The notes under the pieces are model-generated. The model had not been told where the DNA came from. It saw only the letters and a program-made list of their open reading frames with translations, and searched no databases. 64,000 bases of DNA from Populus alba (Eukaryota; Streptophyta; Magnoliopsida; Malpighiales; Salicaceae): contig NC_133291.1 of NCBI RefSeq assembly GCF_005239225.2, positions 1,798,001 to 1,862,000 on the forward strand, given 5' to 3'. A program made the translations under genes and the position numbers. Shown in pieces: positions 44,201-57,308 of this stretch (the first letter of the stretch is position 1; the number at the start of each line of letters is the position of its first letter).

Positions 44201-47200
44201 TGTGCCAGAGCTTTTATTCTTCTCCCAGGATCCTGTTTCAACTGCATCATTACATTTTCCCCACGAACCCACTTGATTCTTCGCGGTAGCTGCCTCACCC
44301 CAACTGCCATTTTGGTTTCCAATAACAGTCTTTCCTTTGTCCCAAGCAGATGCTGCAGCATCAAAAGAAGATTTTTCATCTCTTGGGATTCCTTGACCCC
44401 AGTTATCTCCTGAACCTCTTGAAGAGCCTGGCAGATCTTCATTGGATAAAGTTGCTTTACCCCAGCCAACAGATGCACCACTGCTAGAACCAATGTTAGA
44501 AGCAGCTTTGTTCCAAGAGTCAGCTGCAGCTGCACCCCAAGATGAAGTCTGTTTTGCTTTAGCTTGACTCCCCCAAGTATCATCTACACATTCCAAAACA
44601 TGCAGTTAGCCACTTTGGCGCCTGTGATACATTCATTACAAAAGATATTGCATAATGTATACGTTCATCATGTACTTTGATGCTTCTAACACACTACAAT
44701 GGCATGGCTGAACTGCCAACATGAGGAATAATTACACACCTTTATTTGGTTCATTATCTACAGAACTTGATGGATTTACAGGGTTGGTTTCAGGTTGAAG
44801 CTGCAGAAAACAGAAAGCTCAGGAGTTATCACTTTATGCTGTTGTTTGGGGTGGGGTACAGAGAGAGAGAGAGAGTTCATCACTAACCGTGAAGCCCGGA
44901 CTAGACCAAGAAGTTCTGCAAGAAAATGCATATCAGATTATAGACAAAGTACAAATAAAAAAGAAAAGTAGTGTAGAAACAATTCAATAAAAAAGCTACA
45001 AGTAAAGAAACAAGAAGATGCTGGTAATTTCCAAATCGACCAGCATGTGGTACTGAACCACTGCTTCATTTGATAATTTAATTCAATAAATTCAGTTCAA
45101 ACACAAATTCCATTAAATCAACACAATTAGATCTTCAAAAGCTTAGCTTTACATTTCCTTTTTGCATCAACAATAATCATACACACAAACATCGTGGCCA
45201 TAATCAAATCAGACGGATTCACCACTGCCATATCCATTCCCATCACAAAACATACAGAATTTCACTTGCACAAATGTCAACAAAAAAACAGGTTTATATC
45301 TAAAATACAGTAAATCCACATTGTCAAGAAAACTTAAAGCCCTGAACAAGCTTTGCTCGTGACTCTGTTTTAATGAGCCTCTTCAGCAAGCACTCGTCTG
45401 TTGGTGCTAAATTGCATGGTAACTGGGAAGTTCTTTAGAGATGAATTCTGTTTTCTTACTCAAAACAACTGCATGTTAGCATTATTTCACTGAACACCAT
45501 GTCATCCAGTGACAATGCATAGCAAACTTATACTGCCATGCATCAAGCAAGAAAAGGCAAAAGTTTACTAAATACTACAAACTAATATCAAACCTTAAAA
45601 TTATTAAGTGCAAATATAACAGCTATAGTTTCAGCCCATGACTAGGACCCCCATTTACAGTTTCGGCCCGTAGGAATTATGATGACACAACCGATAGCTA
45701 CTTTAAAGCATACATCACCAGCAAGTGCATGAACAGAACTTTGACAATAAAAAGAAAAGGAAAACCTTTCAGTGGAGAGGCCACCAGCGTTCCAGCCATC
45801 ACCTTCAGTTGATGTCCCAGCTCCACCCGTCCATCCTTCAAGAATACAAAGTTAAAAGCCAAATTAATTATGTCAGATATCAACTCAAGAAAAGAAAAAC
45901 CACTTAATATCATCAGAAATTTTTTATATTCCCAGAGTAATCGAATTCCCACCTCCAGAGCCACCTTCATTTCCAAGTAAATCAAATGGTTTGAAAGAAC
46001 TGGATCGTGGATCATCACTTTCATAAATAGAAAAAGTACCATGTCAGTGCACCTTCAAAAGGCAATCTAGACCATACTCGTGAAAAAAGCTGAGACAAAT
46101 GGGATTTAGCTATAAAACATGCACCTTACAGACATGGCGGAGCTCTTTGCACGGAGCTCAGAAAGATGCTCACTTTTAACTTCGGAAACATAAACCAAAA
46201 AAATTAGAAAATAGGTAAACTGAAAATCAAACAGAACCAAAGGTAACCTTTTTGTAAAGAACCTGTAAGAACTTTCTGCTGAGAACCAAGCTTCACAGTA
46301 ACATCAGAATAGCGCATGGCCAAGACCTGGCATAGATACCCCTTCAAAGGTCCTACTCGGATTCTCAAGGTTTGACCAATGGAGAACAATCCATCCTTGT
46401 CGCCTTGGTTGACTGCAAAGAATAACAAAGCCAGTACAAGAAACTTTACATCAGAGTCAAAACTGAAAAAAGAAGAAAACTACAAAAGGCACAATTACAA
46501 CGCATACAGCCACGGCTATTTTCTTTCGCTTGCCACGGTTTTTTAGGTGATAAGGGGGATTTGGGAGATGATGGGAAATCTTCAAACCCTAAAGAGGCTG
46601 ATTCACTATCCTGAAATGAGAGCAAAGAGATAGTCATTTAAAGCACCAGAAACAATTCAGGGTAAGAGAATGGTGTAGACAAAATGATGTGATTGCTCTT
46701 TTCAAAAGGCACAACCTTTCCATAGCAAGCATCAAAAGAAAGCTTGATTTTTTCACACATTTGAGCTTTCGAACAGAAATAACCACAATCTTCTGTTTCA
46801 TTCTGATCATATATAAATATGATGCCCCTGTAGATTTGCTTAACAATTCCTTGCCTATCCTGCAAAGAGCAACTTGATGATAGTCTCAAGCCTAGTGTGG
46901 CAATTTGCTTCAGAATCACATTAAAAAGGAAAAAAAAAAAAACAGAAGAAAAATGTGAAATTAGTGTCAAACCTTCAATGGACCTTCCAAAACCTTAACA
47001 GTATCGTTAACTGACATGGTTTTCTTGTGATGATCTAAAGCAGTAAACTTCATATCAGTGGGCCCATTCTTTAGATCACGTAATGCAACAGTAACCACAT
47101 CAGGTTTTTCAGGTCCATGTTTTAGAATCTGGAGCAGCGGAAAAAATATGAAGAATTCTAATCCTCACATTGAACATTAAAAAAAGTTAAATAGCCAGCA

Positions 47201-49937
47201 GCAAAGCCACAAAGCAAGTAAACTAGATTCCATACCTTGTAAGATTCATCTTTCTCCATACCAACAATAAGACCAAAATCTTTGCGGCTGCAAGCCGGTA
47301 ATGCAAAATCAAAGATTATAATTTACATATTATCAGATCACAGAAAACCACTAATTGGAGTGGAACTTACCCGAAACACACAAGATCATACAGTTCAAAT
47401 TTATTCTGCCCAGATGCTGATGAGCCCTCTCCTTTCTCACCACCTTTCTCATTTCCAATTATCCGTTTTTTCTTCTGTCCAACATATATCTGTGCAAGCC
47501 ATTCCAAATTCTCTGACTCATTATTCTCAGAAGACTTGAACTTCAACAATTCCTCTTCTGAAGGCAAAACGCTCAAGCAGCTTAAAGAATCTATAGATAC
47601 TCTTTTATATAAATATCCATCCTTGAGCATCAGGCCATCAAGAACCTCAAACATCTTGCCGGTATCACGGTCACGTCTATATTGAATAAGAGGCCGGAAC
47701 TCCCTACACAAGTCAAATATAATTGCATATAAGAAGTCATGACATTAGAAGTCAAATGAACTATATGTGGGCTATGGATATTACTCAAGTTCACTTGAGC
47801 TGATTAGTCTCGGAGCTGGTATGGCAGCTTTCTTCTTTGCAAGTCCCCCTCCCTGTGAAGCAAATTGGTTAAGAAATGCTTGTCATGTAAATCACAAATA
47901 AAGCATCAAACTTGCCACCATGTGCATGTTATAATCTGCAAATAATGTCCTCGGAATAGAAGGAACAAGATTTTAATAGATAGATACATGTGTGTGTTAA
48001 CTGTTAATAGTCTTCTTATAAATTTGAAGCAGTGGAATCCACTTTGAACTAACATATAATCAAGGTATACCTACAGTATTGGCACCCAAAATTCATGAAA
48101 GCACCATTAAACTTGAAGACCCGTAACAAAATAAACATAATTCAAAACTATATTAGAAGTAGAGCATGCTAGTTCCACTCTTCAAAGTCTCACAAATTTT
48201 TGCGCCAATGCTTGCAAATCAATTCTTGGAATCAGCTTCACTGTTGCTTTTTTCCGCACGTCATTCACAGCCACAATCTACAGAAAAAAAATTAGTTCAG
48301 AGTAAAGACAGATTAGTTTTTGCAACAAAGCAAGAAACAGCCAACAAGCTCACTGGCACTCCACCTGTGCCAAGTCCCCCTTATAGTTCCCATTCTTTAC
48401 ACGAGCCCACATGCCCTCAGAAACTTGATTACAACTTTTTCGGATGGAGAGCAGATGAGACACTTCATTTTTAGGAACTGGAGCCATCCTGCTAGAATAT
48501 ATGCTACAAAGCCCTTTACATGCCTAAAATAAGAATTATAGAAGATAAATAGGAAAATATTAGTTTACTAATAAAAATAACCTGAAAAGGAGCAAATTCC
48601 CCAGCACAGAAAATAATAAATTCCTTATTCAGTGATAAAAATATGTTACCTCAATAATATCAATTTGCTTGTCAGCTTCAATATAAATATAACCCTTAAC
48701 ATGATCAATGGAAAATGCAGATATTATCTGCAGTTTGGTACCCAGAGACTTCAGGTCAACAAACTTTTGCATGAGGCAAAAAGCTGAATGCCTCTCACGT
48801 CCAACCTACAACCAAGAAGTTCCAGTTGACGACTGTAAACACATGCGAAGGCAATGGTGGTAGATGTTAAGGAATGCAATAGAAACAACAATGCCAGGGG
48901 TGGGGCTATTTGCCTATATAATGAACAGCCTACCATGCATTTCACTTTCCAGATAGTTGGATCCTTTGCAGAAGGTTCAAGATAATTTCTTTCCATGGAT
49001 CTTTTAGCCTCATCAGCATCTTCAGCAAAACGAAATCTGGGATTATTCTTGAAACGCTCTTCCATCATCTTATCAAACTCTTCCCCGTCCATCTCCTCCT
49101 CTTTGGGAACAATTGGAACATTTTGGGTTTTTGGTGGATCATTCTTTACTTTCAGCTCTACATCATATTCTTCATCCATAAAATCTGTTCTCCACAATTA
49201 GGAGAGGAATTAAGATTAGTAAAAATAAGCTTTCCTGATCCAGGGCAGAGAGGAAAGGGAACCCAGATAATACTGTACTGTTGAAAAAAGAAAAGGAACA
49301 TGGTATGAGCATGACCTGAAAAAAAGATCCTATACAAAGGCATTCCATTTAGGTCAAAACCCAAACTATATAACAAAAGACAAAAAAGAACCTCCACAAT
49401 GCAAAACAAATCCTAATTGCTTCAACATTTCTTTTAAATCTGCCATAACATCAATTTCCTAAATACTAATTCTATAAAATCTCCAGTGAATCCACCGCAA
49501 AATTAACCTCAGTTACAACAAGTAAATGCACTCAAATACCCTCAATGATCAGTTTTACAGCACAACAAGCTCAAAAACAACTTCACAGATCCACTTGCAC
49601 AGACAGAATTTTTGAAAACACAGGGCCTTGCCACTTGCTGTGAGCATGTAAAAAACCTCCACTAACAAAACCTCACAGACAACAAATGTAATAACCCAAA
49701 ATTTCTTTAAAACTCCATAACTAAAAATACCTCACAGAAAACCCTACACAAAAGCCTCTAGTAAAACAACATGCAGCACCGATACAAGAAAAGTGGAAAA
49801 AACATAAAAGTAAAAACACACCATTTGACCATCTCAGAATCGCTGCTATATCACACAATTTCCACTAAAATAAACTTTACTTGGAAAATCAAAACTAAAA
49901 AGAAGATTTCCTAAAATCCATCAAGCACCACCAAAAC

Positions 49938-49981
<44 letters not shown>

Positions 49982-50346
49982 GACGTTAAACCACCACCAG
50001 AGTCACTGGTGTCTCTCACTTTCAGTAAAAACCCAAAAAATTCACACTTCAAAAATTCAAAAACCACAAAAAGCCATCGTTTTACCAACTCGGAGCCCTA
50101 GAAAGGTAAGAAAAACATGAATTTCAAGGGAAAAAAAAAGTAGGATTTTTTTTTACCTTCAATGTCAAAATTAAGATCACTATCATCACTCTCGTAATCA
50201 CTATGATCAGCTTCGTCTTCGAAGAACTGAAGAACCGCACGGTTCCTTTTCATCTTTCCACCACCGGTCTTGTCGTCGTCAACATCGCCACGTTTCCGTT
50301 TATCTCCGCCGCTAGCGACGGCCTTTCCCTTCCCCTTCGACGACAT
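41285..50346 (-). CDS. KTF1: SPT5-like RdDM factor (SPT5L/KTF1) with GW hook
   Basis: Eighteen exons, 1,807 aa, open throughout. Exons 1-17 lie between 50346 and 44740 (first 50157-50346, second 48934-49184); exon 18 is 41285-44583 (1,099 codons). In Arabidopsis, KTF1/SPT5L/RDM3 (At5g04290) binds Pol V transcripts and AGO4 in RNA-directed DNA methylation in the nucleus. The N-terminus is basic then acidic (KRKRGDVDDD; FFEDEADHSDYESDDSD), followed by a NusG N-terminal domain (about residues 138-230, with VKCMVGRERHSAFCLMQKFV) and several KOW segments, for example GMWARVKNGNYKGDLAQIVA (about 240-260), VNDTVKVLEGPLKDRQGIV and LRIRVGPLKGYLCQVLAMRY. The C-terminal 1,100 residues are Ser/Gly/Asn/Lys-rich with several dozen WG/GW dipeptides, the AGO-binding hook, interrupted by an RGG-rich stretch (minus strand of about 42370-42600). 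Canonical SPT5 lacks such a tail, so SPT5L is preferred. The protein appears longer than my memory of the Arabidopsis one (about 1,490 aa). Confidence 0.95.
41870..42110 (-). repeat. Tandem coding repeat in the GW hook
   Basis: A unit encoding GNSWKSSNPS-(G/D)-EGWS-(K/Q)-SSKEIKGSEDQ occurs twice with near-identical DNA (TTTGATGACTTCCAGCTGTT and CTTCTGAACCTTTAATTTC in both). A third, more diverged relative containing SSKDIEGSDDQ lies further downstream in the protein (about 41550-41600). This shows the hook grows by duplication of units of about 120-130 bp. Confidence 0.8.
42700..43000 (-). repeat. Array of short SNWNS/WAKK repeats in the GW hook
   Basis: Consecutive units of about 20 residues of the form SGWAKKSNWNS-x-S-x-D-x-N. 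Visible in DNA as repeated CCAGAGTTCCA(A/G)TT(G/A)CTTTT and TTGGCCCAACTAGA-type blocks. Confidence 0.8.
49938..49981. repeat. (ATA)n microsatellite in SPT5-like intron 1
   Basis: About 14 trinucleotide units, uninterrupted, in the 972-bp intron between exons 1 and 2. A useful length-variable marker. Confidence 0.95.
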
Positions 50347-51180
50347 TTTGCAGCGATAATGTCGGGTTTCGTTTTTCTTATTTTTTTCAAAAAAAAAAAG
50401 GAAAAGGATTTACATAAATAAATGAAAGGAAAACATATGAAAGAAAAAGAGACTGTTTGGGTTTTTTGTAGGTACAAGCGTGTTTGGTGTGTGAGTGAGT
50501 GAGTCTGTGAGCTCTGGCAGTAATAAAAAATGGAAGGAATATTTATCAATTTACATTAATGTCCTTCTTTTCAAGCATGGTATATTGGTATTCATCATTG
50601 TCATCTTTTTCGTGATGGGCAAACTAGGAATAAACATCCATGAATGTATCGGCTAGATGTCTTGAATTTTGAACCAGGCCTGTTCATGGCCGATGGGTTC
50701 ATCTAGGAATCACGATCATGATAATTTTTGTGTTTAAAAAGTTATTTTAAAGAATTTTAAATTTTTTTAATATTTTATTTTAAATTGAATTTTTTTATAT
50801 TTTCAGATTATTTTAAAATACTATATAAAAATAATTATTTAAAAATTAAAAAAAAATATTCTAATATATTTTAAAATAAAACACATTTTAAAAACAACTA
50901 CAATTTCATTTCCGAATAAATATGTAGTTTTTCAAGATAAATTTTATAATTTTTCTTAAAATTATTTTGGTTTTTTAAAAAAGAATTGGTGTAAAAAAAT
51001 ATTTTAAAAAATAACATTATTATATGTTAATTTACTAGAAATTTAATTTTTTCTATATTTTTTTAAATTTGACCTGGCCATGAAAAAATATAATAAATAT
51101 AATATTTTTTAAAACATTGAATTGAAATGAATAGTAAAATTACCTCATAATAGTAATTTAACTAGTTAGATGACTTGCGC
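50347..51180. other. SPT5-like upstream region and AT-rich repeat
   Basis: The first about 200 bp are presumed promoter and 5' UTR of the SPT5-like gene; no clear TATA box. A MITE-like AT-rich unit occupies about 50735-50905. Confidence 0.45.
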
Positions 51181-51484
51181 AATGCCGCGGGTCAATTTAT
51201 TTTTGTATAAAAATATTAAAAAAAACTAAGATCTAAAAATGTTATATCTTTATGTAAATTTATATCCAAGAGTCTCGGGTTTGGTTGTAACACCTGACCT
51301 GGGAGTAATGTATATAATAATAATAATAATAATAATAAACTTGCATGACTCAAGTTAAAGTGGGTTTGACTGCATATAATATTAAAAGATCAAACTGGAA
51401 GAAAAAAAATCTAAATTAATTAGATTAGCCTGCCAAATCAGGTTAACCCATGATATCCATTTTATGAAAGTATGATAACTAAAT

Positions 51485-51539
<55 letters not shown>

Positions 51540-51780
51540 CATGAAACCCGCGAAACCTATGATATGTGTCATGAAAGTCTAATAACTAAATAGAAAAAAA
51601 TTTAACATTAACAAACTAAAGTAAACGAAAAAAATAATTAAAAAGAAAGAAAGCAAAAACAATAATCCGTATTAGCTCGTAAAACCAAGTTAACCTATTA
51701 AACATGGGATCAGTGTAATGAAAGTTTGATAACTAAATACAAAAGTTTAATACTAACAAACTAGATTAAAAAAAAACAAA
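51181..51780. repeat. Decayed interspersed repeat with composite microsatellites
   Basis: Contains TTGCGCAATGCCGCGGGTCAA, a motif I associate with common plant interspersed repeats, a partial internal similarity (TCATGAAAGTCTAATAACTAAAT versus GTAATGAAAGTTTGATAACTAAAT), an (ATA)n tract at about 51310-51340, and a striking (TA)n(TG)n composite at 51490-51539. No coding sequence. Confidence 0.5.
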
Positions 51781-53640
51781 AAAAAAAACAAAGAGCGAAC
51801 ATATACTCCACAGTCGTCTTCTAGGCTTGTCAAGCCAGGAATATTTTGCTCGGCCCAAGAGTGTAAAATATATCTGCAACTAATAATGGGCCTTCGGTGT
51901 TTCAGCGGGCATTTCCTTTCCGATCCTCGGTACAACTCCATGGCCCATATATGACCAGTGATTTAAAGCCCACTGGGGTGATATATACTGATGGAAACGG
52001 GCTAGGTCAGGGGTGGGCTATACTTCAACCATTTCCGCCGCCTCTATATTGATCGGGTTCGAGTTCGGGAGGAAAATCCACCGCTGGCCTTGGGGCTCGT
52101 CTCGAGGATTTCTTATCGAAGAAAAATATATTTTCTGCGCTTACAATTCATATTTAATAGTTAATATCAAACGACAGAAATAATATTAATTATATATAAA
52201 TATTTAATTTTACTATAAATCCTATGTAAATTAAAATATAGATCAGATAATAAATTTATTTTAAAAGATCAATTGTTCAAAAAATATCAAAGGAAAATGG
52301 CTCTTGCCTGTCCTACCGGGTAAGGTTTTGTGGAATACCCATCAAGTCAGGTTGTGTTCCTAATAAGGTTAATTTAATTGATATTTGATTTTCCCTTTGA
52401 TATTAACCTGAGAAGGACAAATCCTTAACAAAATAACAAAGTAGTAATTGATTTTGCTTGACAAGGATATTACGACAAATGATTATAAGATGGTTATAAG
52501 TTGATAATTGACACAATCCAAAAACACACGCCAACCCTTTTATCGTTTACACTGGAAGATAAGGATTCTCCGTTCTATATACTCTATCATGACCGGTTCC
52601 CACTGTAGATTTCTAGATTCGTCTAACGATAATAGTGCATCATCATGGTCGGAGTTCATAACCTTCATGTCGTAGAATTCATACCGGGTCACAGAAAAGT
52701 GTAGTGTAAAATAACAGTGTAAAATGCTGTCGATTATTAAAATATATATTATGTATATAAAGATAATAGATCTAATTCTGAGGTTTATTGTTTAACTAAT
52801 AAAGTTATTTCAAATTACAAGTTTGAATATCATAAATTTTAGAATTATTAAAGATTTATATGATTGTTAATTTAAAGATCTTGAAAAATTAGTTAAAGTA
52901 TTCATAAATTAATCTAAACATTTATAATTAAAAAAAAAGAAGAAAAAGATAGCAGGTCTTCTTGTTTTGAGCAACCAACATGGCTTGCTCCGATGGAGGT
53001 ATCTCAAATTGCTGTTCAAAAAGAAATGGAGATGTAATTGATTGATTTGTACTTATTAAAAGAGATTAATACAAATACAATGGGACAAAAGGGGGATGTA
53101 AAATTTGGATAAGTTTTTGGAATCCTGGATAGTTCTCTTTTCTGCATCCTTCAAGTTGTCAAAAAAGAAAACACTGAAAATAAAAAAACTCATCCTTTGC
53201 TATTTGAAATTACGTTTCAAATGATATTTATAAAAAAATAATTTTTTTATAATTTTGATATGTTAATATTAAAAAAAATTAAAAATTAAAAAATATTATT
53301 TTAATATATTTTCGAGTAATTATTTTTTAAAAATCAATCACGATTATTTTTTAAATATCCTTTTATTAAACGATAAAGTCAGTAAAAAGGGGATAAATTT
53401 TGGATTATTTGGAATACTACCACACCTATTTGAAAAACAGAGGAAGCATAAAGTTAATCTTAATTTCCTCGTGACATTCGAAACCTCTATATATTCTATT
53501 TTTTTAACCAGAATGCACAGTGAAGAGAGGGAAAACACAGAACTTGTTCTTGCGTTGACTATGACTGAGAAAGAAAATCTACTTTATGCGGAAGAAAGTG
53601 AACTTTATATTTTAAACCTTTAAAAACAAATTAAAAGAAC
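51781..53640. other. Intergenic, no gene recognised
   Basis: A lower-AT block at 51790-52100 has GGCCCA-type motifs but no open frame of note. About 53205-53345 is another AT-rich mini-repeat. Nothing else can be supported. Confidence 0.5.
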
Positions 53641-53641
53641 A

Positions 53642-54161
53642 TGCATCGGTACAACCTTGAATTGTTAAATGCATCATCAGTGCAGCATCAATATTGTTTT
53701 TTTTAAATTCAATATTGATTGATGCTCTAGGATTCTGTGAGAGAGTCCTTGATCACAGATTAATTGACTGGTCGGCTGGTTAATTGGGACATCAAAAGCT
53801 GATTATTACTTATAAAAGTAACGGGCATCAATTAAGAAAAATGAAGGCAATTAGAGAGAGATATCAGAGGAAGAGCATTCATTGCTAGTACGAAGCAAAT
53901 TTAAGTGACAAGCAAGTAAATGACAGACAATCTGAAAAGACGAGGTTTTAGTGGTTGAATAATATGGTGACCCCGAGAATTTCAAGAGAGATTTCTAGGA
54001 GTAGGGAAGCTTCTTTATTTTATATAATGTTTACACGAAAGCAACTACAGTTTTCTTATAAAATAGTCGAGGCCACACAATATACTATACTTTTGTTCCT
54101 GCCACTGGCCACCACAAAAAAAACAATCACATGATCATAAATTAATGTGTTACAATTCATC
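53642..54161. repeat. Transporter 3' flank, copy A of a duplicated block
   Basis: About 520 bp immediately downstream of the MFS transporter stop (54261) recurs at 62217-62588 and 63850-64000, with AATTGTTAAATGCATCATCAG, GGTTAATTGGGACATCAAAA and CTGCCACTGGCCACCACAAAA in both. The part next to the gene is likely 3' UTR. Confidence 0.9.
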
Positions 54162-54260
54162 AATGGCACTTACCCCCGTATAAATTTTAAACTTTTCGTT
54201 TTTGCTATTGAAGCCTTTTCTTCGTAGTTGAAGCTAATAATTAAAAATCCCTAGCCATTC

Positions 54261-56084
54261 TTAATTTGTGTCCGCCCGTCCGACACCATTCCCGGATACC
54301 GCCATTTCCGTCTCTGCTTCCTCTGCCGCCTCTCGGAATTTCTTGTAGATGTCACTTTTATAGAACTTCCAAGTCCTGCACACCAAAATTAATGAAACCA
54401 AGGCACCGAACAATGTAGCAGCTGTAATGATAATGAAGGACAGCCTGAAGCACTCGGTGCCAACGCAATCTAGGGCATCGCCATGCTTTCTTATGAGACC
54501 CTTCGCTGCCAATTGCTTCCTTGCCTCTTTATCATATAAATGCCCCGCCAGTCTCACATCAAGTAGATATAGCCCAACAGGGCTAGCCACAGCCCCGAAA
54601 TTGTACAAAGTAGAGTAGTACTTGAGCCCAAATAGTTCTGAGATGATAGCAAAGAGTAATGGCCATTGAGCACCAAAACAAAAGCCGATAATGATTGACG
54701 CCACGTAGAGACCACCGGAAACATTGAAGGCAATCAGGAGGTGACCAACACACGAAAGGAGGAGGGTTAGGGTGAACAGCAAAGGGCGGGAGAATTTGTA
54801 CTTTTTCAAGACATGTTCAGACCCAAAACCTGATACAACTCGACCGAGATAATTCCAGATGCTCACCAATGACACAAAAGTGCTGATGCTCTTTTTAGGG
54901 TACCCTAATGAAGTTCCAATCTGATTCAAGTTGTCTATAGCTGTTAACGTGCCACCAACACCGCAAATTGTAGCTACGAAGAGGATGAGCATGTCAACGC
55001 TAAAAAGAGCCTGTAGTATGGTGAAATCCTCTCCTCTGTCTGGTGGCCTAAAAGCAGTTTTCCAACAAGACACGTTGTTGTTGTCTGTGGTGCCTGGTGA
55101 TGACTCTACGGTGACCAATTTTTTAGCACTAGATGTAGATGGTGGGGGAGGAGACGGGGCAGGAATTTCTTGGCTTGGTGGTGGCTTTGCAGTGACAATA
55201 TTCATTGGAGAAGGGTCATTCAAGGCTTGCTTTTTGCTATTCCAAATCTTGTATTCTTCTACAATAACAACACCAAGTGGCACAAAGAGCATGAGAATCA
55301 CCACGGCAGCACTACCACCATATTCACCTCGAGTAAAACTAAGCGTTTTCTCCAGGATGATCACGATCATCAAAAACCCGGCCAGGGCAAGAGATATATA
55401 GAGAAAATTGTAGAAAACTTTGAGCTCATTCGGTTGGCGAATTACCTTCGTGATTCGAATGGTACGCAAGAAGGCAAAAGAGATTGCAGCAGGAAGCCAT
55501 CCTATGAGCAAAATCAAAGCCTTCGAATCACCCCCATAAAAAGCAAGGTAAAATTGAGTTATAATTGCCCCACTAAGACCAAGATAACCCTTCAAGATCC
55601 CAAGCACACTCCCACGGCTTTCAGGGAAATTCTTGACACAAGTGACAAGAGAGCCAGTGTTGGCAAAAGATTGAGAATTAGCGCCTATAAATATGTATAA
55701 GCACATATGCCACACTTGAACACCAGTAATTTTTTTGGTCACGGCAAGCCATATCATGAAGTAACCAAAAAAATTCAAGACTGCCCCCATTGACAGAACC
55801 ACCCATGGAGGAGTGACCTCATTGATTAGGCCCGAGAGGACACCAACATTGGAACCTACATCTTTGAAGAAGCTAAGCAAAGTTAGGGTGGTTTGATCAT
55901 AACCCAGGGCACTTTTGATATCAGGGGAGTAGAGTGCAAATATATAGGTTGCACCAGCAGCCGACATGATTAGAAGTGATGCGAACACCATGAACCACCG
56001 GCCGGTGACGATCTGGGTGGTCAGACTCTTCATGTCAGCCACACCACCAATACCTCCACCACCACCTGGACCAGCAACCACCAT
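54261..56084 (-). CDS. Nodulin-like MFS transporter
   Basis: Intronless, 607 aa from the chosen ATG at 56084. An in-frame ATG at 56138 would add 18 basic residues, but it lies very close to the expected transcript start. The N-terminal half is the plant nodulin-like domain (PF06813): [39 protein letters not shown] and [21 protein letters not shown] are typical. About 12 hydrophobic segments give the MFS fold. A central hydrophilic loop (about residues 290-340, Pro/Ser/Thr-rich) separates the halves. The C-terminal half has [28 protein letters not shown] and [20 protein letters not shown], all conserved in this group. The substrate is not known to me for this subgroup; it is a membrane protein. 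Closest remembered Arabidopsis protein: At2g28120. The duplicated 3' flank at the window's right end implies a tandem sister gene. Confidence 0.93.
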   Translation of the reverse strand: MVVAGPGGGGGIGGVADMKSLTTQIVTGRWFMVFASLLIMSAAGATYIFALYSPDIKSALGYDQTTLTLLSFFKDVGSNVGVLSGLINEVTPPWVVLSMGAVLNFFGYFMIWLAVTKKITGVQVWHMCLYIFIGANSQSFANTGSLVTCVKNFPESRGSVLGILKGYLGLSGAIITQFYLAFYGGDSKALILLIGWLPAAISFAFLRTIRITKVIRQPNELKVFYNFLYISLALAGFLMIVIILEKTLSFTRGEYGGSAAVVILMLFVPLGVVIVEEYKIWNSKKQALNDPSPMNIVTAKPPPSQEIPAPSPPPPSTSSAKKLVTVESSPGTTDNNNVSCWKTAFRPPDRGEDFTILQALFSVDMLILFVATICGVGGTLTAIDNLNQIGTSLGYPKKSISTFVSLVSIWNYLGRVVSGFGSEHVLKKYKFSRPLLFTLTLLLSCVGHLLIAFNVSGGLYVASIIIGFCFGAQWPLLFAIISELFGLKYYSTLYNFGAVASPVGLYLLDVRLAGHLYDKEARKQLAAKGLIRKHGDALDCVGTECFRLSFIIITAATLFGALVSLILVCRTWKFYKSDIYKKFREAAEEAETEMAVSGNGVGRADTN

Positions 56085-56190
56085 TTTTTCCTTTCTTCTT
56101 CTTTTTTTCTTTTCTTTGGGGGTAATGTTTGGTGACACTCACCCTTAGCTTGTAGTGTGTTAACGAGGGAAGCATGGGGACTTGGGGTCC

Positions 56191-56202
56191 ATATATATAT
56201 TA
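56191..56202 (-). promoter_or_regulatory. Probable TATA box of the MFS gene
   Basis: ATATATATATTA on the plus strand (TATATATA on the minus), about 107 bp upstream of the ATG at 56084. A start about 30 bp downstream would leave only about 20 bases before the upstream ATG at 56138, which favours 56084 as the main start. Confidence 0.5.
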
Positions 56203-57308
56203 TCACAAAATATACGAGACAGGGGAGGGAGGGGAAAAAAATCCAACCAGTTGACTAACGGGGTCTTCCAGGAAAGAAATCAGAAGTACAAGAAAACATT
56301 TTAAGGATCAATAATCTTTCTGTGGTTCTGTTTTCACGTGGATGATCTTATCCCTAAGATAATGCTGAAAGATCACCCTCTCTAATATATAGCAGATTGA
56401 AAAAACAATCATTACTGATTTTTTTTTTTTTTTTTTTTGAAGCACAGGATAGAATTATTACATGGAATTTTATAGCTGTGTAAGTGTATCGATCTGACAT
56501 CGTCTTTTTCAATTTTTTTTGAGGAATATCGTTATTTACAATATTGGTGAGGAATTTAATTGATTTCCTTTTTCTTCCTTTGCCGATGTCTGTTTTATCT
56601 GCTCAACCAACTGAGGAGACATTAATTTTGATAAATAAGTTTGAGGGATGACAATTTTTGAGGAACATCATTTTTCCTCTTTTCTCTCTTTCTCTCTTTA
56701 TATTCTCAAAAAGGAATTATGCTTGTTTGCAACAATACGAGTGACTCCGGGATGCCAAACTTTGGCAAAAATCAAATAGTAGATGAGATTTGTTACTGCC
56801 GATAAAAGTTGTTTTTTAAAATATTTTTTAATTGAAAATATATTAAAATAATTTTATTTTATTTTTGATGTATTAAAATAAACTCATTAAAAAATATAAA
56901 TTTAATATATTATTATGGGAAAATATTTTAAAAAGCAGGGTAAAACGTGAACTTGAAATCATTTCAAATAAATGTGATATAATTCTATTGGGAGGTTAAT
57001 AAATGAATGAAATGAGAGTAAAAACTGAACCACAGACATGATGATAGATTTTCTTTTATGGCCATGTCAGATCAATATATTATGTATGGATATAAAATCC
57101 CTTTTCTTTTCCAAAAATACTGATTCTCCACTTCATAACTAATAAAGACAAGCAGTAGAAATTCTAACTATCAAATCAACATATTACAAAAGTAGCACTG
57201 TTGGCTAATTAGCTGCGTTGGCTGCCCTCCCGGACATGCCAGGGCATCGTCACAAGGTCAATTTCATTGACTGTGATGTACCATTTTATGACTCTTACTT
57301 TATACAGA
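56203..57308. other. Intergenic; MFS upstream region
   Basis: A T-run at about 56419-56438 and an AT-rich mini-repeat at about 56805-56940. No gene. Confidence 0.5.

Noticed and set aside
41743..44583. Several long open frames in the other minus-strand phase and on the plus strand across SPT5-like exon 18
   Set aside because: They are shadows of a low-complexity, Gly/Ser/Trp-rich coding exon; their translations are repetitive Val/Glu/Gly or Pro/Ser/Leu runs with no domain.
56085..56138. Longer MFS start adding [18 protein letters not shown]
   Set aside because: Family members start close to the residue-19 Met, and the upstream ATG would leave a very short 5' UTR after the TATA box. Kept as an alternative only.
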